From Stictocephala bisonia (taxonomy: Eukaryota; Arthropoda; Insecta; Hemiptera; Membracidae), in NCBI GenBank assembly GCA_035578905.1, contig JAQJVL010000743.1, positions 338,087 through 402,086 of the forward strand: 64,000 nt of DNA, in the 5' to 3' direction. The stretch's first letter is position 1. The number at the start of each line of letters is the position of its first letter. Of the stretch, positions 23,435 to 33,743 are shown one piece after another. The notes under the pieces are model-generated. The model was not told where the DNA came from and ran no database searches. It was given only the letters and a program-made list of their open reading frames with translations. A program made the translations under genes and the position numbers.

Positions 23435-23572
23435 TACCGGCCACCTTGAAGTTATAAACTTCAACATAGAGAGAAAATGAAAAAATTACACACAACATAT
23501 AAAGGGTGATGAGTTACATGACAAAGAGCTTATTATTAAGTTATACTAAATTCTTAAAAGTTAAGAGTCCAC

Positions 23573-25165
23573 TTAGTTTAGTGGCAGAGGAAAGACCTTG
23601 ATTGCAGGTCGAGTGTAAGTCCCTGAAGGCGTCTTGATGGTGACCACTCGCACGGTGCCATCAGGTCCAGGGTGAACGTCAGTGATACGTCCAAGAGGCC
23701 AGGTAAGAGGTGGTGTCGGGGATTGCACCAAGACGAGATCTCCAATTTTGAGGTTCTCCTGGGGAGTGCTCCATTTAGAACGTTGTTGTAGAGAGTGGAG
23801 GTATTCCAATTGCCAACGATGCCAGATGCGTTGGTGAAAGGCCTGGACTAGTTGCCAATGGCGAAGTCGATTGGTAGGAACATCAGAGAGATCGGGTTCT
23901 GGTAGGGCAGCCAGAGGAGCACCAATCAAGAAGTGACCAGGTGTTAAAACTGAGATTTCAGAAGGGTCTGAGCTGAGAGCAGTAAGTGGTCGAGAATTTA
24001 GCATTGCCTCTACTTGAATTGATAGAGTCTGAAATTGTGGTAAGGTAAGCACGGTTTCATTGATCACTCGTTTGAGATGGTATTTTGCACTTTTAACTGC
24101 ACTTTCCCACAGCCCGCCCTGATGAGGTGCAGCTGGTGGGTTAAAATGGAACGTAATTCCTCGGGATGAGGTAAAATGAACAATCTTGTCCTGTGCAACA
24201 GATGAGAGAGTTGATTCACGAATCACTTTTTGTAGTACTGAGTCTGCACCTACGAAGTTAGTTCCGCAATCTGAGTAGATGTTTGAGCACAGACCACGTC
24301 GAGACACAAAACGTGTGAGAGAGGCAATAAAACCTTCCGTAGTGAGATCAGTCACCACTTCTATATGAACGGCTTTAGTAACCATGCATATAAAAATACA
24401 CAAGTAGACCTTAATGTGTCGCAGGCTCCTGAGATTGTGAATCTTGACAGTGAAAGGTCCGGCATAATCCACACCTGTTGATGAGAACGGTCGAGCTGGA
24501 TTAACACGGTGTGCGGGTAAGTCACCCATAAGAGGAGTTTTGTTTTTTGGCTTATTTTTAAAGCACACGAGACACTGGAAAATACGTGAACGTATGATAC
24601 TTCTAGCACATAATATCCACACCTTGCGTGTTAGTAGTGCTTGTGTCAATTGAGGTCCAGAATGGAGATGGATGCGATGATAAAAGTCTATTAACAACTT
24701 TACAACATGATGCCGCTTGGGAAGTACAATGGGATGACGAGTGTCATATGAGAGGTTACATTGTGCCAGTCTACCACCGACACGTATAAGACCATCAGGA
24801 TCCAGATAAGGATTCAATTTACGCAGGTGAGTGGAGCACGCAGAGTCTTTCTTCAGTGATTTAATGTCCTCACTAAATGCTGAACGTTGTACGAGTTTGA
24901 AAGTAACTACTTCAGCGTCATTCAATTCACTGATGCGTAAATGACCAGAGATTTCTTTCTTTGATCGGCACAAGTTAACAAAACGTAACACGTACGCTAA
25001 TACCCTTATGAGTTTTGTCCATGAGGAATATTTAGAAAGTATTTCCCACTCTGTGGGACCAGTTATAGTGAGCACACTAAGAGGTGTAGTCTTGATTTCG
25101 TCCGCAGATTGAAGTTCTATTGGTGTGAAGTTAGGAGTCGGCCAGTGAGGCTTAGATAAGACTTA
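23573..25165 (-). pseudogene. BEL/Pao pol, integrase and C-terminal domain
   Basis: The open frame at 25075-23573 (500 codons) holds an H2C2 zinc-binding region (H-H around residues 122-138, Cys168 and Cys171), then the integrase core with D203 ('GVDYAGPF'), D269 ('YSDCGTNF') and E324 ('GGLWESAVKSAK'). The C-terminal part ('IGDLVLVQSPTPPLTWPLG') matches the DUF5641 domain that follows integrase in BEL/Pao. Homology extends upstream of the first Met to about 25165 ('PHWPTPNFTPIEL'), where a frame change separates it from the protease-RT frame. It is therefore the 3' part of a formerly continuous pol. The three catalytic residues are intact. It would integrate the cDNA in a working element. Confidence 0.93.
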
Positions 25166-28100
25166 ACCATGGGGGGCCATGCCACCACAGTGGGTGGGTG
25201 ACGAGTTGAGATGCAAGAACACCTCAAGAAGCACAATCGGTTGGATTGTCTGTACCTTTAATGTGTCGCCAATGATGACCAGGAATAATTTCTTGAATTT
25301 GAGCGACACGATTTGCTACAAAAGTTTTCAATCGGTAGGTAGGTGTTTGTAGCCACGTGAGCACTACCGAAGAGTCACACCAAAGTGTCAGTTCATTAAT
25401 CTTGAGATGAGAAAACTGTCTAAGGCAATAATCAATTAGCTTAGACAAAAGATGAGCTCCACAAAGTTCTAAACGAAGCAGGGTCACCCGTTTCAGAGGG
25501 GCCACACGAGTTTTTGACAAAATTTGTCTCACAGTCACTTCTCCGCTAGAAGATTCACAACGGAAATACACTATTGCGGCATAACCACATTCTGAGGCAT
25601 CAGAAAAGCCGTGTAATTCAATTACATTAGAGTGGGCTAACGGAAAAGCTCGAGGCATCTTGAGTTGAGAGAGGTAACGGCTAGTGTCATTAATGAATAA
25701 TTGCCATTTATCGGCGAGATCAGGGGGGAGAGCATCGTCCCACTTTAGGCCTTGAGCCCATAGGAGCTGCATATAGCATTTAGCTACCATGATTAATGGA
25801 GCTAGAAAACCGCAGGGATCGTACAATCTTGCAATGAGGCTTAATACATTGCGCTTGGTTAATTTGTCTGTTTGATATTGGAAGGCATAGCGAAAACAAT
25901 CTTCTTCAGGGGACCAGTGCATACCCAGGATGGAGAATTGATGAAGTTGTGCTTCTTGCAAGAAACTAGGAGTCTCTAGATGTTCCGAAGGGAACCTGTC
26001 GAGGAGCTGGTTGGAGTTGGACGCCCACTTCCGAAGTTCGAAGCCGCCACGACCTAAGAGTTGGATGAGCTGGTCTTGAAGTTCAAGAGCCGCCTCCACA
26101 GAGTCTGCACCAGTGACAATATCATCCACGTAGGTATGATGACGTAGTGAGTTAGCTGCCTGAGGAAAGTCAGCACCTTCATCCTCCGCAAGTTGAGTCA
26201 GAGTTTTAATTGCCAAGTATGGAGAGCTGTTCATCCCGTAGGTGACAGTGGTGAGTTTGAATGTGGATATTTTTGCGGAAGGATCATCACGCCATAAAAT
26301 GAGTTGAAAATGTTGATCGTCAGGATGGATTTTTATTTGTCGAAACATCTGGCGTATGTCACATGAAAACACTATTTTATGAGACCGGAAGTTCAAAATA
26401 ATGTCACAGATATCAGTCTGTAACTTTCTACCGGTGAAAAGAATATCATTGAGAGAGTAACCAGAACTGGTGTTGCTACTGGCGTCAAACACAGTCCTGA
26501 GTTTTGTTGTACTGCTAGAGTCTTTCAATACACCATGATGAGGGAGATAATAGTGAGGGATGTCATCAACATGGTCTATTTTGATCATGTGACCAAGAGC
26601 TCGATATTCAGAAATGAATGAGCGGTAAAGCTGAGCAAACTGAGGTTGTGCGTTAAATTTTTGTTCAAGAGACAGTAAACGCTTTTCAGCAGTACTTCGA
26701 GAGAGGCCAAGAGCAGAGGGATCCGTTCTGAACGGAAGTCGCACAACATAGCGACCAGTTGAGTCACGAGTGTGAGTCTTCACAAAGTATTCGTCACAAG
26801 TGATCTCTTCTTGTGATTTAACACTGACGGGTGGTGCTTCTTCTTGTTGCCAGAATCGTTGTAAAGATGAGTGCAAGAGATCATCACTAGTAGACAGAAG
26901 AGATATTGAGAAGTTGACCGCAGCATCCGTAGTCGAAGCACAAGGAGCTTGACCCATGAGTATGTAGCCGAAGTGTGTGCCTATCACATGAGGCATGTGA
27001 GGCCCAAGCGAATGATTCTCTTGAGTAAGAATTAGAGGTAACAGAGAGCTACCTATTAATACATCAATGCCACCAGGTAAGTGGAAGGAAGGGTCAGCGA
27101 GTGTATAAGGCTTGACCTTGTCCCACACGTCAGAAGCGATACGAGTGCGTGGTAAATCCACGGAGATTTTATCTAAAATGTGAAACTGATGTTTGTTGGC
27201 CAATGTGTGGCCGGAGAGCGTTTCCAAGTTTAGATACATTGCTCCCTTTGTAGAGGAGGAGTTTTGAGCGAGTCCAGATATTTTTAGATTTGAAGCATGT
27301 CGCTTGTCGTTCAAGATATTAGCGGCACGTTCAGAGAGGAGTTCACACATAGAGCCCGTGTCAAGTAATGCTCTAAAAACATGAGAAATGCCTTGAGAGG
27401 TGGTTAGATTAATTAGAGCTGTACCGAGTAACACCGTATAATTAGATGAAGAGAGAGAGTTAGAGCTATTTTGGGCAGAGCAATTTAATACATCAGCAGA
27501 AGAGACAAAAAGAGATGAAGTTGTAGCTATATCCCTCGAAGTAACATTATGTTGATCTTGAGGTCGAGAGGACGTATGACTATCTCGAGAGGGTTGACTA
27601 GAGAGCTTAACATCAAAATGTAACATTGTATGATGTCGCTTGTCACATGTGCGACACGTTGATTTAGACTGACAATCTTTCGAGCTGTGATTACCAAGGC
27701 ATGAGAAACAACGTTGGTGTTTTTTTACTAACTCGTATCTTTCATGAGGTGAGTTCTTTTTAAATGTATCACAAGCATATATTTTGTGACCTGTTTTATT
27801 ACAAGCAAAACATTGCCAAGCGTTGTGTTTATTAGTAGTTCCCGACTGTGACTGAGAACTGGTTTGTGTTGTGATCATAGATACGCCACTATGTGAAGAA
27901 TTCACCTTTTTTACCAAAGCGTGTTTTTGTTGAGTTTGTAACCGTGATGAGATATTTTTGTTCACAAAAGGAGAGTTGTGTATATTAGCGTCTTCAGTTT
28001 GCGAGCACTCAATGTTCAAATATTTTATTATTTCTTCCACACTAGGTAAGGAGTGAGGACTAAAGTCTTCATTCGCATTGGATCGAAAAATTTCAAGTTT

Positions 28101-28403
28101 TTTACAGAGCTCATTGTCAAGTTTACGCAACAATAATGCAGATAAAAGTGGGTTATTTTGAGTTACATCGAATCCTAATGCCTTCAAGGCTTGTGAATGT
28201 TCAGTAAAAATGTTCACGAATTGACGAAGTCCCTTCAAAGAGGTAGCACTAACAGCAGGTAAGTCTAAGAGTTTATTGAGGTGTAGAGATTGCAACCTGC
28301 GAGTATTGTGATATCTATCTCGTAGTAAATTATAGGCCACGAGATAATTAGGTGCGGAGAGAGTTAAACTTTTTACTAATGTTAAAGCATCACCTTGTAA
28401 CAC
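25166..28403 (-). pseudogene. BEL/Pao gag C-terminus, protease, RT and RNase H
   Basis: A frame of 1059 codons runs 28403-25224. In order it has the rest of gag with a CCHC knuckle at 198-211 ('CFACNKTGHKIYAC') and further Cys/His clusters at 232-260. Next are the aspartic protease with D-T-G at 348-350, the RT with 'CDIRQMF' near 681 and Y-V-D-D at 758-761, and the RNase H with acidic residues in 'GFSDAS' (about 935), 'LRLEL' (979) and 'WCDSS' (1010). The frame ends at a TGA just after 'NPTDCAS'. Homology continues in the same frame for about 15 codons ('GVLASQLVTHPLWW'), so this is a nonsense mutation rather than the true end. It gives the polymerase and processing functions of the element. 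Confidence 0.95.
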
Positions 28404-28930
28404 ACTGAGTAAGTATGGAACTTAGCCACACTGGAAAGGCTTGCATTACGATGAATCGTCGTATCAAACAGATTAATAAAACTTGTCCACGTTAGTGGGT
28501 CACCAGAAAACTTTTGCAGGTCTATTTTTGGTAACCTGACTAGAGAGGATCCAGAATGTGAAACACTACTGCTATCACTCAGTGAGCTAGGTGTTTTTGG
28601 TTCGACAGGAGGAGCAAGCACCTCAATGATTGCTGTCAAATACGCAAAGAGAGTTTCAACTTCATCTTGGTCGGAAGATAAAGTTTCATCTGACACACCA
28701 TCGTCAGAATCAAGAGCTAAAACCCGTTGAAGGTTATTATCAAAATCAGCCTTTTTCTTTTTTATTTCATTAGAGAAGGCGTTTAGCTGTTTAACTTGTA
28801 CAGAGGTTAGAGATTCAGTTTGCGTAGAGAATTCTTCTAAAATATCCTTCAATTTATTAAAACGCACTTTGAGAAGAGCAGTTACACGTGAGTAGATGGA
28901 ACTGTTAAATTCACCCGTTTTGGGAGGCAT
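28382..28930 (-). pseudogene. BEL/Pao gag N-terminal part
   Basis: The Met at 28930 opens 182 codons ('MPPKTGEFNSSIYSRV'), with a helical N-terminal part and an acidic middle. It ends with 'LPKIDLQKFSGDPLTWTSF', the DUF1759-type gag block that includes the 'KFSGDP..W..F' signature. The frame stops shortly after 'SLSSVAKFH'. Homology resumes in the next frame at about 28410, so a single-base loss near 28410-28415 divides gag from the rest. In intact BEL/Pao elements gag and pol are one frame. Function: the capsid and nucleic-acid-binding protein of the element. Confidence 0.88.
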
Positions 28931-30263
28931 GGTGAGATAATTAAACGATAGTTAATTACAAGAGACAACAATACAGTGATATGAACCAAAACATAAATTC
29001 CTAAACATAAATTTTTTTGCATAAACAAGCTAATTATTTTGGACACACTGATATATGAGATAATTAATCAACTAAAAAATAATATACAGGCTCAAATTTC
29101 ATTAACACAGTTTAAAAGAGAGTGACACAAAACAATTTATGAGGTTTTCAAAAAACAATATTTTTCAAAGAGTAATTTTCCTTTACAAATTACAGTAATT
29201 AATAACATGAATGACATAGGAATAATAAAAACATTAAAAGAGAATAAGTAAAATTAAATCTAAGAAAAATACCTTTTGTTAATGTAGTCAAACGTTTAAG
29301 TTATGTGGCGAACTTCAATTCAACTCTAATTCAATTCAATTCAATTCAATTCTAACATATAATTTTTTAGTGCAACCTATGACCTGTTGAATTTAACAAT
29401 ATTAGACAAAAATGCTCAAACGAAAATTGACAAAATGATAATCACTAATCAATAATAACTAACAATAATAATCCATTCAAAGAAATCAAAGTAGAAACAA
29501 CAACCTGATGTGTAAAACATGAAATACATTAACAATTACTTGATTGATAAAAATCAATTATTACGATTGAACTAATTAAAATATGAATAAATACCTTTGT
29601 GATAGTTAATGACAAAGCCTACTATTTGACTGTTAATGCTGGACACTCAATGTTACTTTATAAGTGAGAAAAACAACAATCTCATATAACCTTGTTAGAA
29701 TAGAAAATCTATGTCCAAATTGCTATTAAAATAGGGTGAATAATTATTCTAATACAGTCATACAAAACATACAGAACACTCTACGGTATTAGTGCAACAA
29801 AGTAAGAGCAAAAATAATATAATTCATACAAAGTAAATCAATACAAGTCAAGAATGTAAACAAACAACAATGTTTATTTGACAGTTGTTGACATTTCAAC
29901 CTTAGAGAGAGAGAGAGAGTCGCTGGAATTTCCTGTCGAGGTATTGATCGCTTCGCGCGGCTATTTCTAGTGCAAGGGGTTGAGAACAGGTTTTAGATAC
30001 TTGAACTGTACATCACAACACTTAACTTTGCCAAACTGTTTCATTAGTAGAAAATAATGATTGATTGTAAAAGAAACAATTGAGTCGAAAAAATGTTTCT
30101 TTTGTTTTAAAAATTAGCAATTCAATTGAGAGAGAGAATAGTGGATCAATTAATCTCTTTGTTGATTAGAGTTTTTGTTGTAATTAACACAATTAATTAA
30201 ATATAAATAAATGGCTGTTGTCTACGGATGATACAATTTATCCGTCCCGGAGCTGACCAAAAA
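28931..30263 (-). other. BEL/Pao leader between 5' LTR and gag
   Basis: An AT-rich, non-coding stretch of about 1.3 kb. A (TTCAA)n run lies at 29329-29352 and a short GA run at 29905-29919. Just inside the LTR (minus strand), TGGTCAGCTCCGGGACGGAT occupies the primer-binding position, starting about 3 bases from the LTR. I could not assign it to a tRNA. Confidence 0.7.
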
Positions 30264-31052
30264 TGTTCAGGATTGATACAAGGTATCCGTCCCGGAGTAC
30301 CAAAAATGTTGCGGGATGAATGATCCGGTTTGGAGGAGCAAAAATGTTGAGTGAATGAGTTATCCCAAAAATGTTCAAAGAGAGAGTGAGTAGAGAACGT
30401 TAATAAGTACGGAGGACCACTGCTCTTCTGGAGCAGACGTGAGAATCTAGTGAATAGGGAGGTGCTAGAATAAAAAGAGTTAACTCACCACAGAGCTTAG
30501 GTGCACACTTGTCCAGCAGGAGTAGTTGGAGACACTTATGGTAATCCAGTCCACCTTCCTTGACCACAGTCCTAGAGCACTGAAGAGTAGTCGCGGAAGT
30601 ACGGACGCTTCGAAAGTCCAGGAGACCGATCACGTACCGCACAAACGAAGTTCTTGAAGGTCTGGATGAGTAGCACAAAGTTAAAAGTTAAAGCACACAC
30701 ACTAATTGTTGATTGGGGAAAGAGAACACGCGAGAGAGGTGCGTAAGCGTTGAGAGTACCGTGCTGTCGAGAGTCTACGTGAGGTCTAGACGAGAGAGAG
30801 ACCACGCGAGCGAGGTGTGTGCACATTGAGACTGCCGTGAGATCTGGGGTGAAAACGACGCCTCGCATCGCATCAGGCGAGAGTAATTCTAGTCCACCAA
30901 TAAGAACTCGAGTTACGGGGTGGCGTGATGCCTATTCTGAGGACAGATAACCCTCTCTCTCTCTTGGTTTCCGTGAGAATGTGAAATACCAAGCTTCAAT
31001 GCTTACAACTATAGAATATATGAACTATATACAATTATCTTATTACCTAACA
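30264..31052 (-). repeat. BEL/Pao 5' LTR
   Basis: 789 bp, TG...CA, no difference seen from the other LTR. GAGAC follows at 31053. Near the U5 end (plus strand 30264-30380) the motif caaaaatgtt recurs three times, and a fourth copy overlaps the LTR border at 30258 (see findings). No TATA box was located with confidence. Confidence 0.95.
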
Positions 31053-31057
31053 GAGAC

Positions 31058-31480
31058 AGTAACTGTTTGACCCGTGAAAAGGAATCCGATATTGATTTGC
31101 AGCCAATATGTCTTGTAATTTTTCAGAAAGTGACGGTAACAGTACCATGCTAATCATCTTTCGTTAGGGGATAAAGTGCATCGTAAATGTGCTCTAGTTG
31201 TAACAGAGAAACTGACTGATTCATAACATAATGGTAATTCTTCTGAAAAAAAAGTACCACCCATAGCCAGTACAATTCTCACTACGCAGTGTTTTGTAAA
31301 TGCGATCACCAGTCACCACTCATAAGGATTGCATCGATTGCAGTTGGTGAAAAATGTCCACCAAGACTCTTCCATGCAAGGGCACAAGCAGAATTAGCCA
31401 CACACTGAGCATTTCTATTCCATGTGAAGAGTTCATTGTTGCCCTGATGAAAGGACCCCTCGGCAACACAAAAAAATTCT
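31058..31480 (-). pseudogene. Helitron-linked cysteine-peptidase-like domain
   Basis: Read leftward from about 31480: 'GSFHQGNNELFTWNRNAQCV' then 'ANSACALAWKSLGGHFS', 'IDAILMSGD' and, after a small duplication that shifts the frame, 'RIYKTLRSENCTGYG' and 'SEELPLCYESV'. Past the BEL/Pao insertion, 'YLFDPHPVNEKHHFD' and 'DGNNLARLF' follow at 22640-22530. The order Q-G-N..Q-C-V-x-N..I-D-x-I-L-x-x-G-D..L-F-D-x-H..D-G-x is that of the tegument/OTU-like cysteine peptidase domain found beside some Helitron proteins. The Cys of 'QCV' and the His of 'FDPH' would be catalytic. The family assignment is by motif order only. Frame changes make it inactive. Confidence 0.65.
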
Positions 31481-31848
31481 GTTGATGAGAAGCCATCGTA
31501 GAGAGTTAAAATGTATAATTACAACTAAAGTAAATGGAGAGGAAAAAATTGGAAACAAAAAATAATATAAAGTCTCGAAAACAATCAGAAGAATTTTGTG
31601 ATTGATTACTAATCACAATAAAACGTATTAAATGAAAGAAACGGGAGAATAAACCAAGAGTTTATGTTGAAAAATAGCGATGATAGAAGATTCGTATCAC
31701 CATGCAGTGAAAACGATTCAGTTTTCAATAGGGCAGAAAGCCAAACAATTGAACAGTTCAGTACTGAAGGTAGTTCAAGCGTGTAAAGGCCGTATAGTGT
31801 CAGACTGAGGCATGGAAAGCGGCGTTATCCTTATATAACCTCGGTGGG
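31481..31848. other. Upstream region of the Helitron remnant
   Basis: AT-rich with no coding signal. It may hold the Helitron 5' sequence, but no TC-start terminus is recognised. Confidence 0.35.
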
Positions 31849-31990
31849 ACTTGTTTCAATAGACTGAAGGCCGTTCTACCAACCGTTCTAAAAACGTTTC
31901 TCGCAGACGCTGGAGCGACTCGTTTCAATCGACAAAGGCCCGGTCTACCAACTGTTCTAAAAACGTTTATCGCAGCCGCTGGAGGGTGCC
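31849..31990. repeat. Tandem dimer of about 67 bp
   Basis: 'tgtttcaatagactgaaggc ... ctaaaaacgtttctcgcaga' is followed directly by a diverged second copy ('cgtttcaatcgacaaaggcc ... ctaaaaacgtttatcgcagc'). It is GC-richer than its surroundings. Confidence 0.8.
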
Positions 31991-32129
31991 TAAACTAACA
32001 AACAAATCCCGAAGATACAGCGTAAAACTATGATTGGCCTTTGGGCAACAAAAATGAATAGAAACTGTTTTATATATAGTTTAACTATCCGTAAAGTTTT
32101 GTACACAATTTGAATACGTAAGTAAATAA

Positions 32130-32522
32130 GTGAGTAACATATTTTTAACAAAACTCAACTTTAACGACTTTTTGTGAGGAAATGTATTATATATAAAGCA
32201 TTTAAGTATATAATTTAAACATTCTATTAGATGTTGTCCAAACTAAATATTACAGCTTCAGTAAAAAAAACTTCAACTCTGCAAACATGTCGGCGTTTTC
32301 ACGTCAGCCATTTTGATTTTTTCTAGGTTATGAAAAGTTACAAATCAAATTTTATAGCAGATTTCCTAACAAAGTAGTAAAGTTAAATAGTGTCTACGGG
32401 TTTTAGGTTCTTAAATTATCTTATCAAAAAATTACTTCTTAACAAAATTGTAGGAAATTTAATTACAGTTCTGAAGTATGCTGTCAGCAATTCAAAATTC
32501 CCATCCGCCATTTTAGATGATA
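32130..32522. repeat. ~350-bp tandem repeat, part left of the LINE
   Basis: Contains the same blocks as the array at 38380-39560: 'gactttttgtgaggaaa', 'gtccaaactaaatattacag', 'cttcaactctgcaaaca', 'cacgtcagccattttgattt', 'gtaggaaatttaattacag' and 'tgctgtcag'. It ends with TTTTAGATGATA (32511-32522), the left copy of the LINE target duplication. Confidence 0.85.
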
Positions 32523-32620
32523 GTTTAGTTAGTTAGTTTGAAAGGGGATATACAGTTGGTCCAGCCAACCCTTGCAACGAAGCCTGAGGCTTTTTGTGCC
32601 AATTCCGGTGCCTAATCGTC

Positions 32621-33731
32621 TTAAAGCTGGCAATCCTTGACCCAGTCAAGGAGCTTCTTCACTAGATTAGTAATTTCCGACTGCCCCAGAGGTGAGACTT
32701 CAAAAAGTACTCTTCTCCTGGCACCAAGAGCCTCACACTCCAGGACAATGTGTTCTGCCGACTCTTCGTCCTCCCCACAGAGGCGACAGATGGAATCCTC
32801 CGTAAAGAGTCCCACTGTTCTTAGATGCCTCCGGAATTTGCCGTGACCGGTGATGAGTCCCACCACCAGCTTGACGTGCAATTTACTCAACCCAAGAAGT
32901 GACTTTGTTAACTTCTGGGAAGGATTTCTGACAAGAACCTTGCCCAGTCTTGCCCTGGGAACCGCCGCCATCTTTCCAGATGTCTGGAGCTGACCCAGTT
33001 TTTGATTGCTGTTTTGACAGCTGCCGCCGAAACGCCGCAGGCCGGCTCAGGACCAATGAAGGGCTTGAGAGCACCTTCCCTAGCCAAAATCCCCTATGTC
33101 CTGGGATCCATTCCAGCAAGACCTGATTTCTTGAACCCAGGATGCTGAGGGACTCCACACATTCCCAGACTAGACCAGACGAAACCTTCCAGGAGTCAAG
33201 AGTCCCTAAGGCCGCCTGACTGTCTGAGAGGATGTGGATATGTTTCCCGCAAACCCCTCTCTCGACCGCCTGGGCGGCACAATGAAGGATTGCGGCGACT
33301 TCAGCTTGGAAAACGGTGCCATACGCTCCCAGGCTCACGCTAGCGTTGGTCCTAGGGTCGCCAGTATAGACACCAAATCCAGCTCTGTTGCCCATTCTTG
33401 ACCCGTCTGTGAACCATACAATTCGGTCGTGAGAAGAAACCGGGCTACTAACACCGTCCCAGTACTCCCTCGACCTGAAATCCACAGTATAGGGTCTGGT
33501 GAAAAGATACTTAGTCCCAATTAAGTCAGACTTCATTGAGAGTACCTCATCTTTTACTAGACTGACCACTGAAGAGTGACCTGTACAGGACCCCCTCCAG
33601 TGGCCAGTCAGTTGAAGCCTGTAAGCCACCGCCCGAGCCTCCCCAATAATGAAGAGATCAAGGGGCGGCAGGTTAAGAAGAACCTCCAGTGCAATTGAAG
33701 GGGTCGACCTAAAGGCCCCTGTCATGCACAT
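32621..33731 (-). pseudogene. LINE ORF2 C-terminal part: RNase H and zinc-binding motif
   Basis: The frame at 33731-32883 carries an RNase H domain with the usual acidic residues: 'VWFTDGSRMGNRAGFGV' (Asp), 'QAEVAAI' (Glu), 'ILSDSQAALG' (Asp), then 'LLEWIPGHRGFW' with the conserved His. The frame then shifts. The frame at 32971-32621 continues with 'LLGLSKLHVKLVVGLITGH' and the Cys/His motif 'CRLCGEDEESAEHIVLEC', typical of the C-terminus of LOA/R1/I-type ORF2 proteins. RNase H removes the RNA template during target-primed reverse transcription. A stop and frame change near 33740 separate it from the RT. Confidence 0.9.
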
Positions 33732-33743
33732 GCAGGCAAGTCT

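Larger units (their letters stand above)
22646..31052 (-). mobile_element. BEL/Pao LTR retrotransposon, full length
   Basis: An 8407-bp element has 789-bp LTRs at both ends that look identical by eye, and a 5-bp target duplication GAGAC (22641-22645 and 31053-31057). It reads leftward: 5' LTR (30264-31052), leader of about 1.3 kb, gag, protease-RT-RNase H, integrase, 3' LTR (22646-23434). The YVDD RT box, DTG protease and the C-terminal integrase-linked domain are those of BEL/Pao. Identical LTRs suggest a recent insertion. Even so, the coding region has a frame change between gag and pol, a stop at the RNase H-integrase border and another frame change just after it. It sits inside the Helitron peptidase-like region. 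Confidence 0.97.

Noticed and set aside
32549..32565. 'tacagttggtccag' in the LINE 3' UTR, identical to the start of the repeat at 18296
   Set aside because: The flanks differ and the string lies inside the LINE borders set by the target duplication. A 14-base match can occur by chance in 64 kb.
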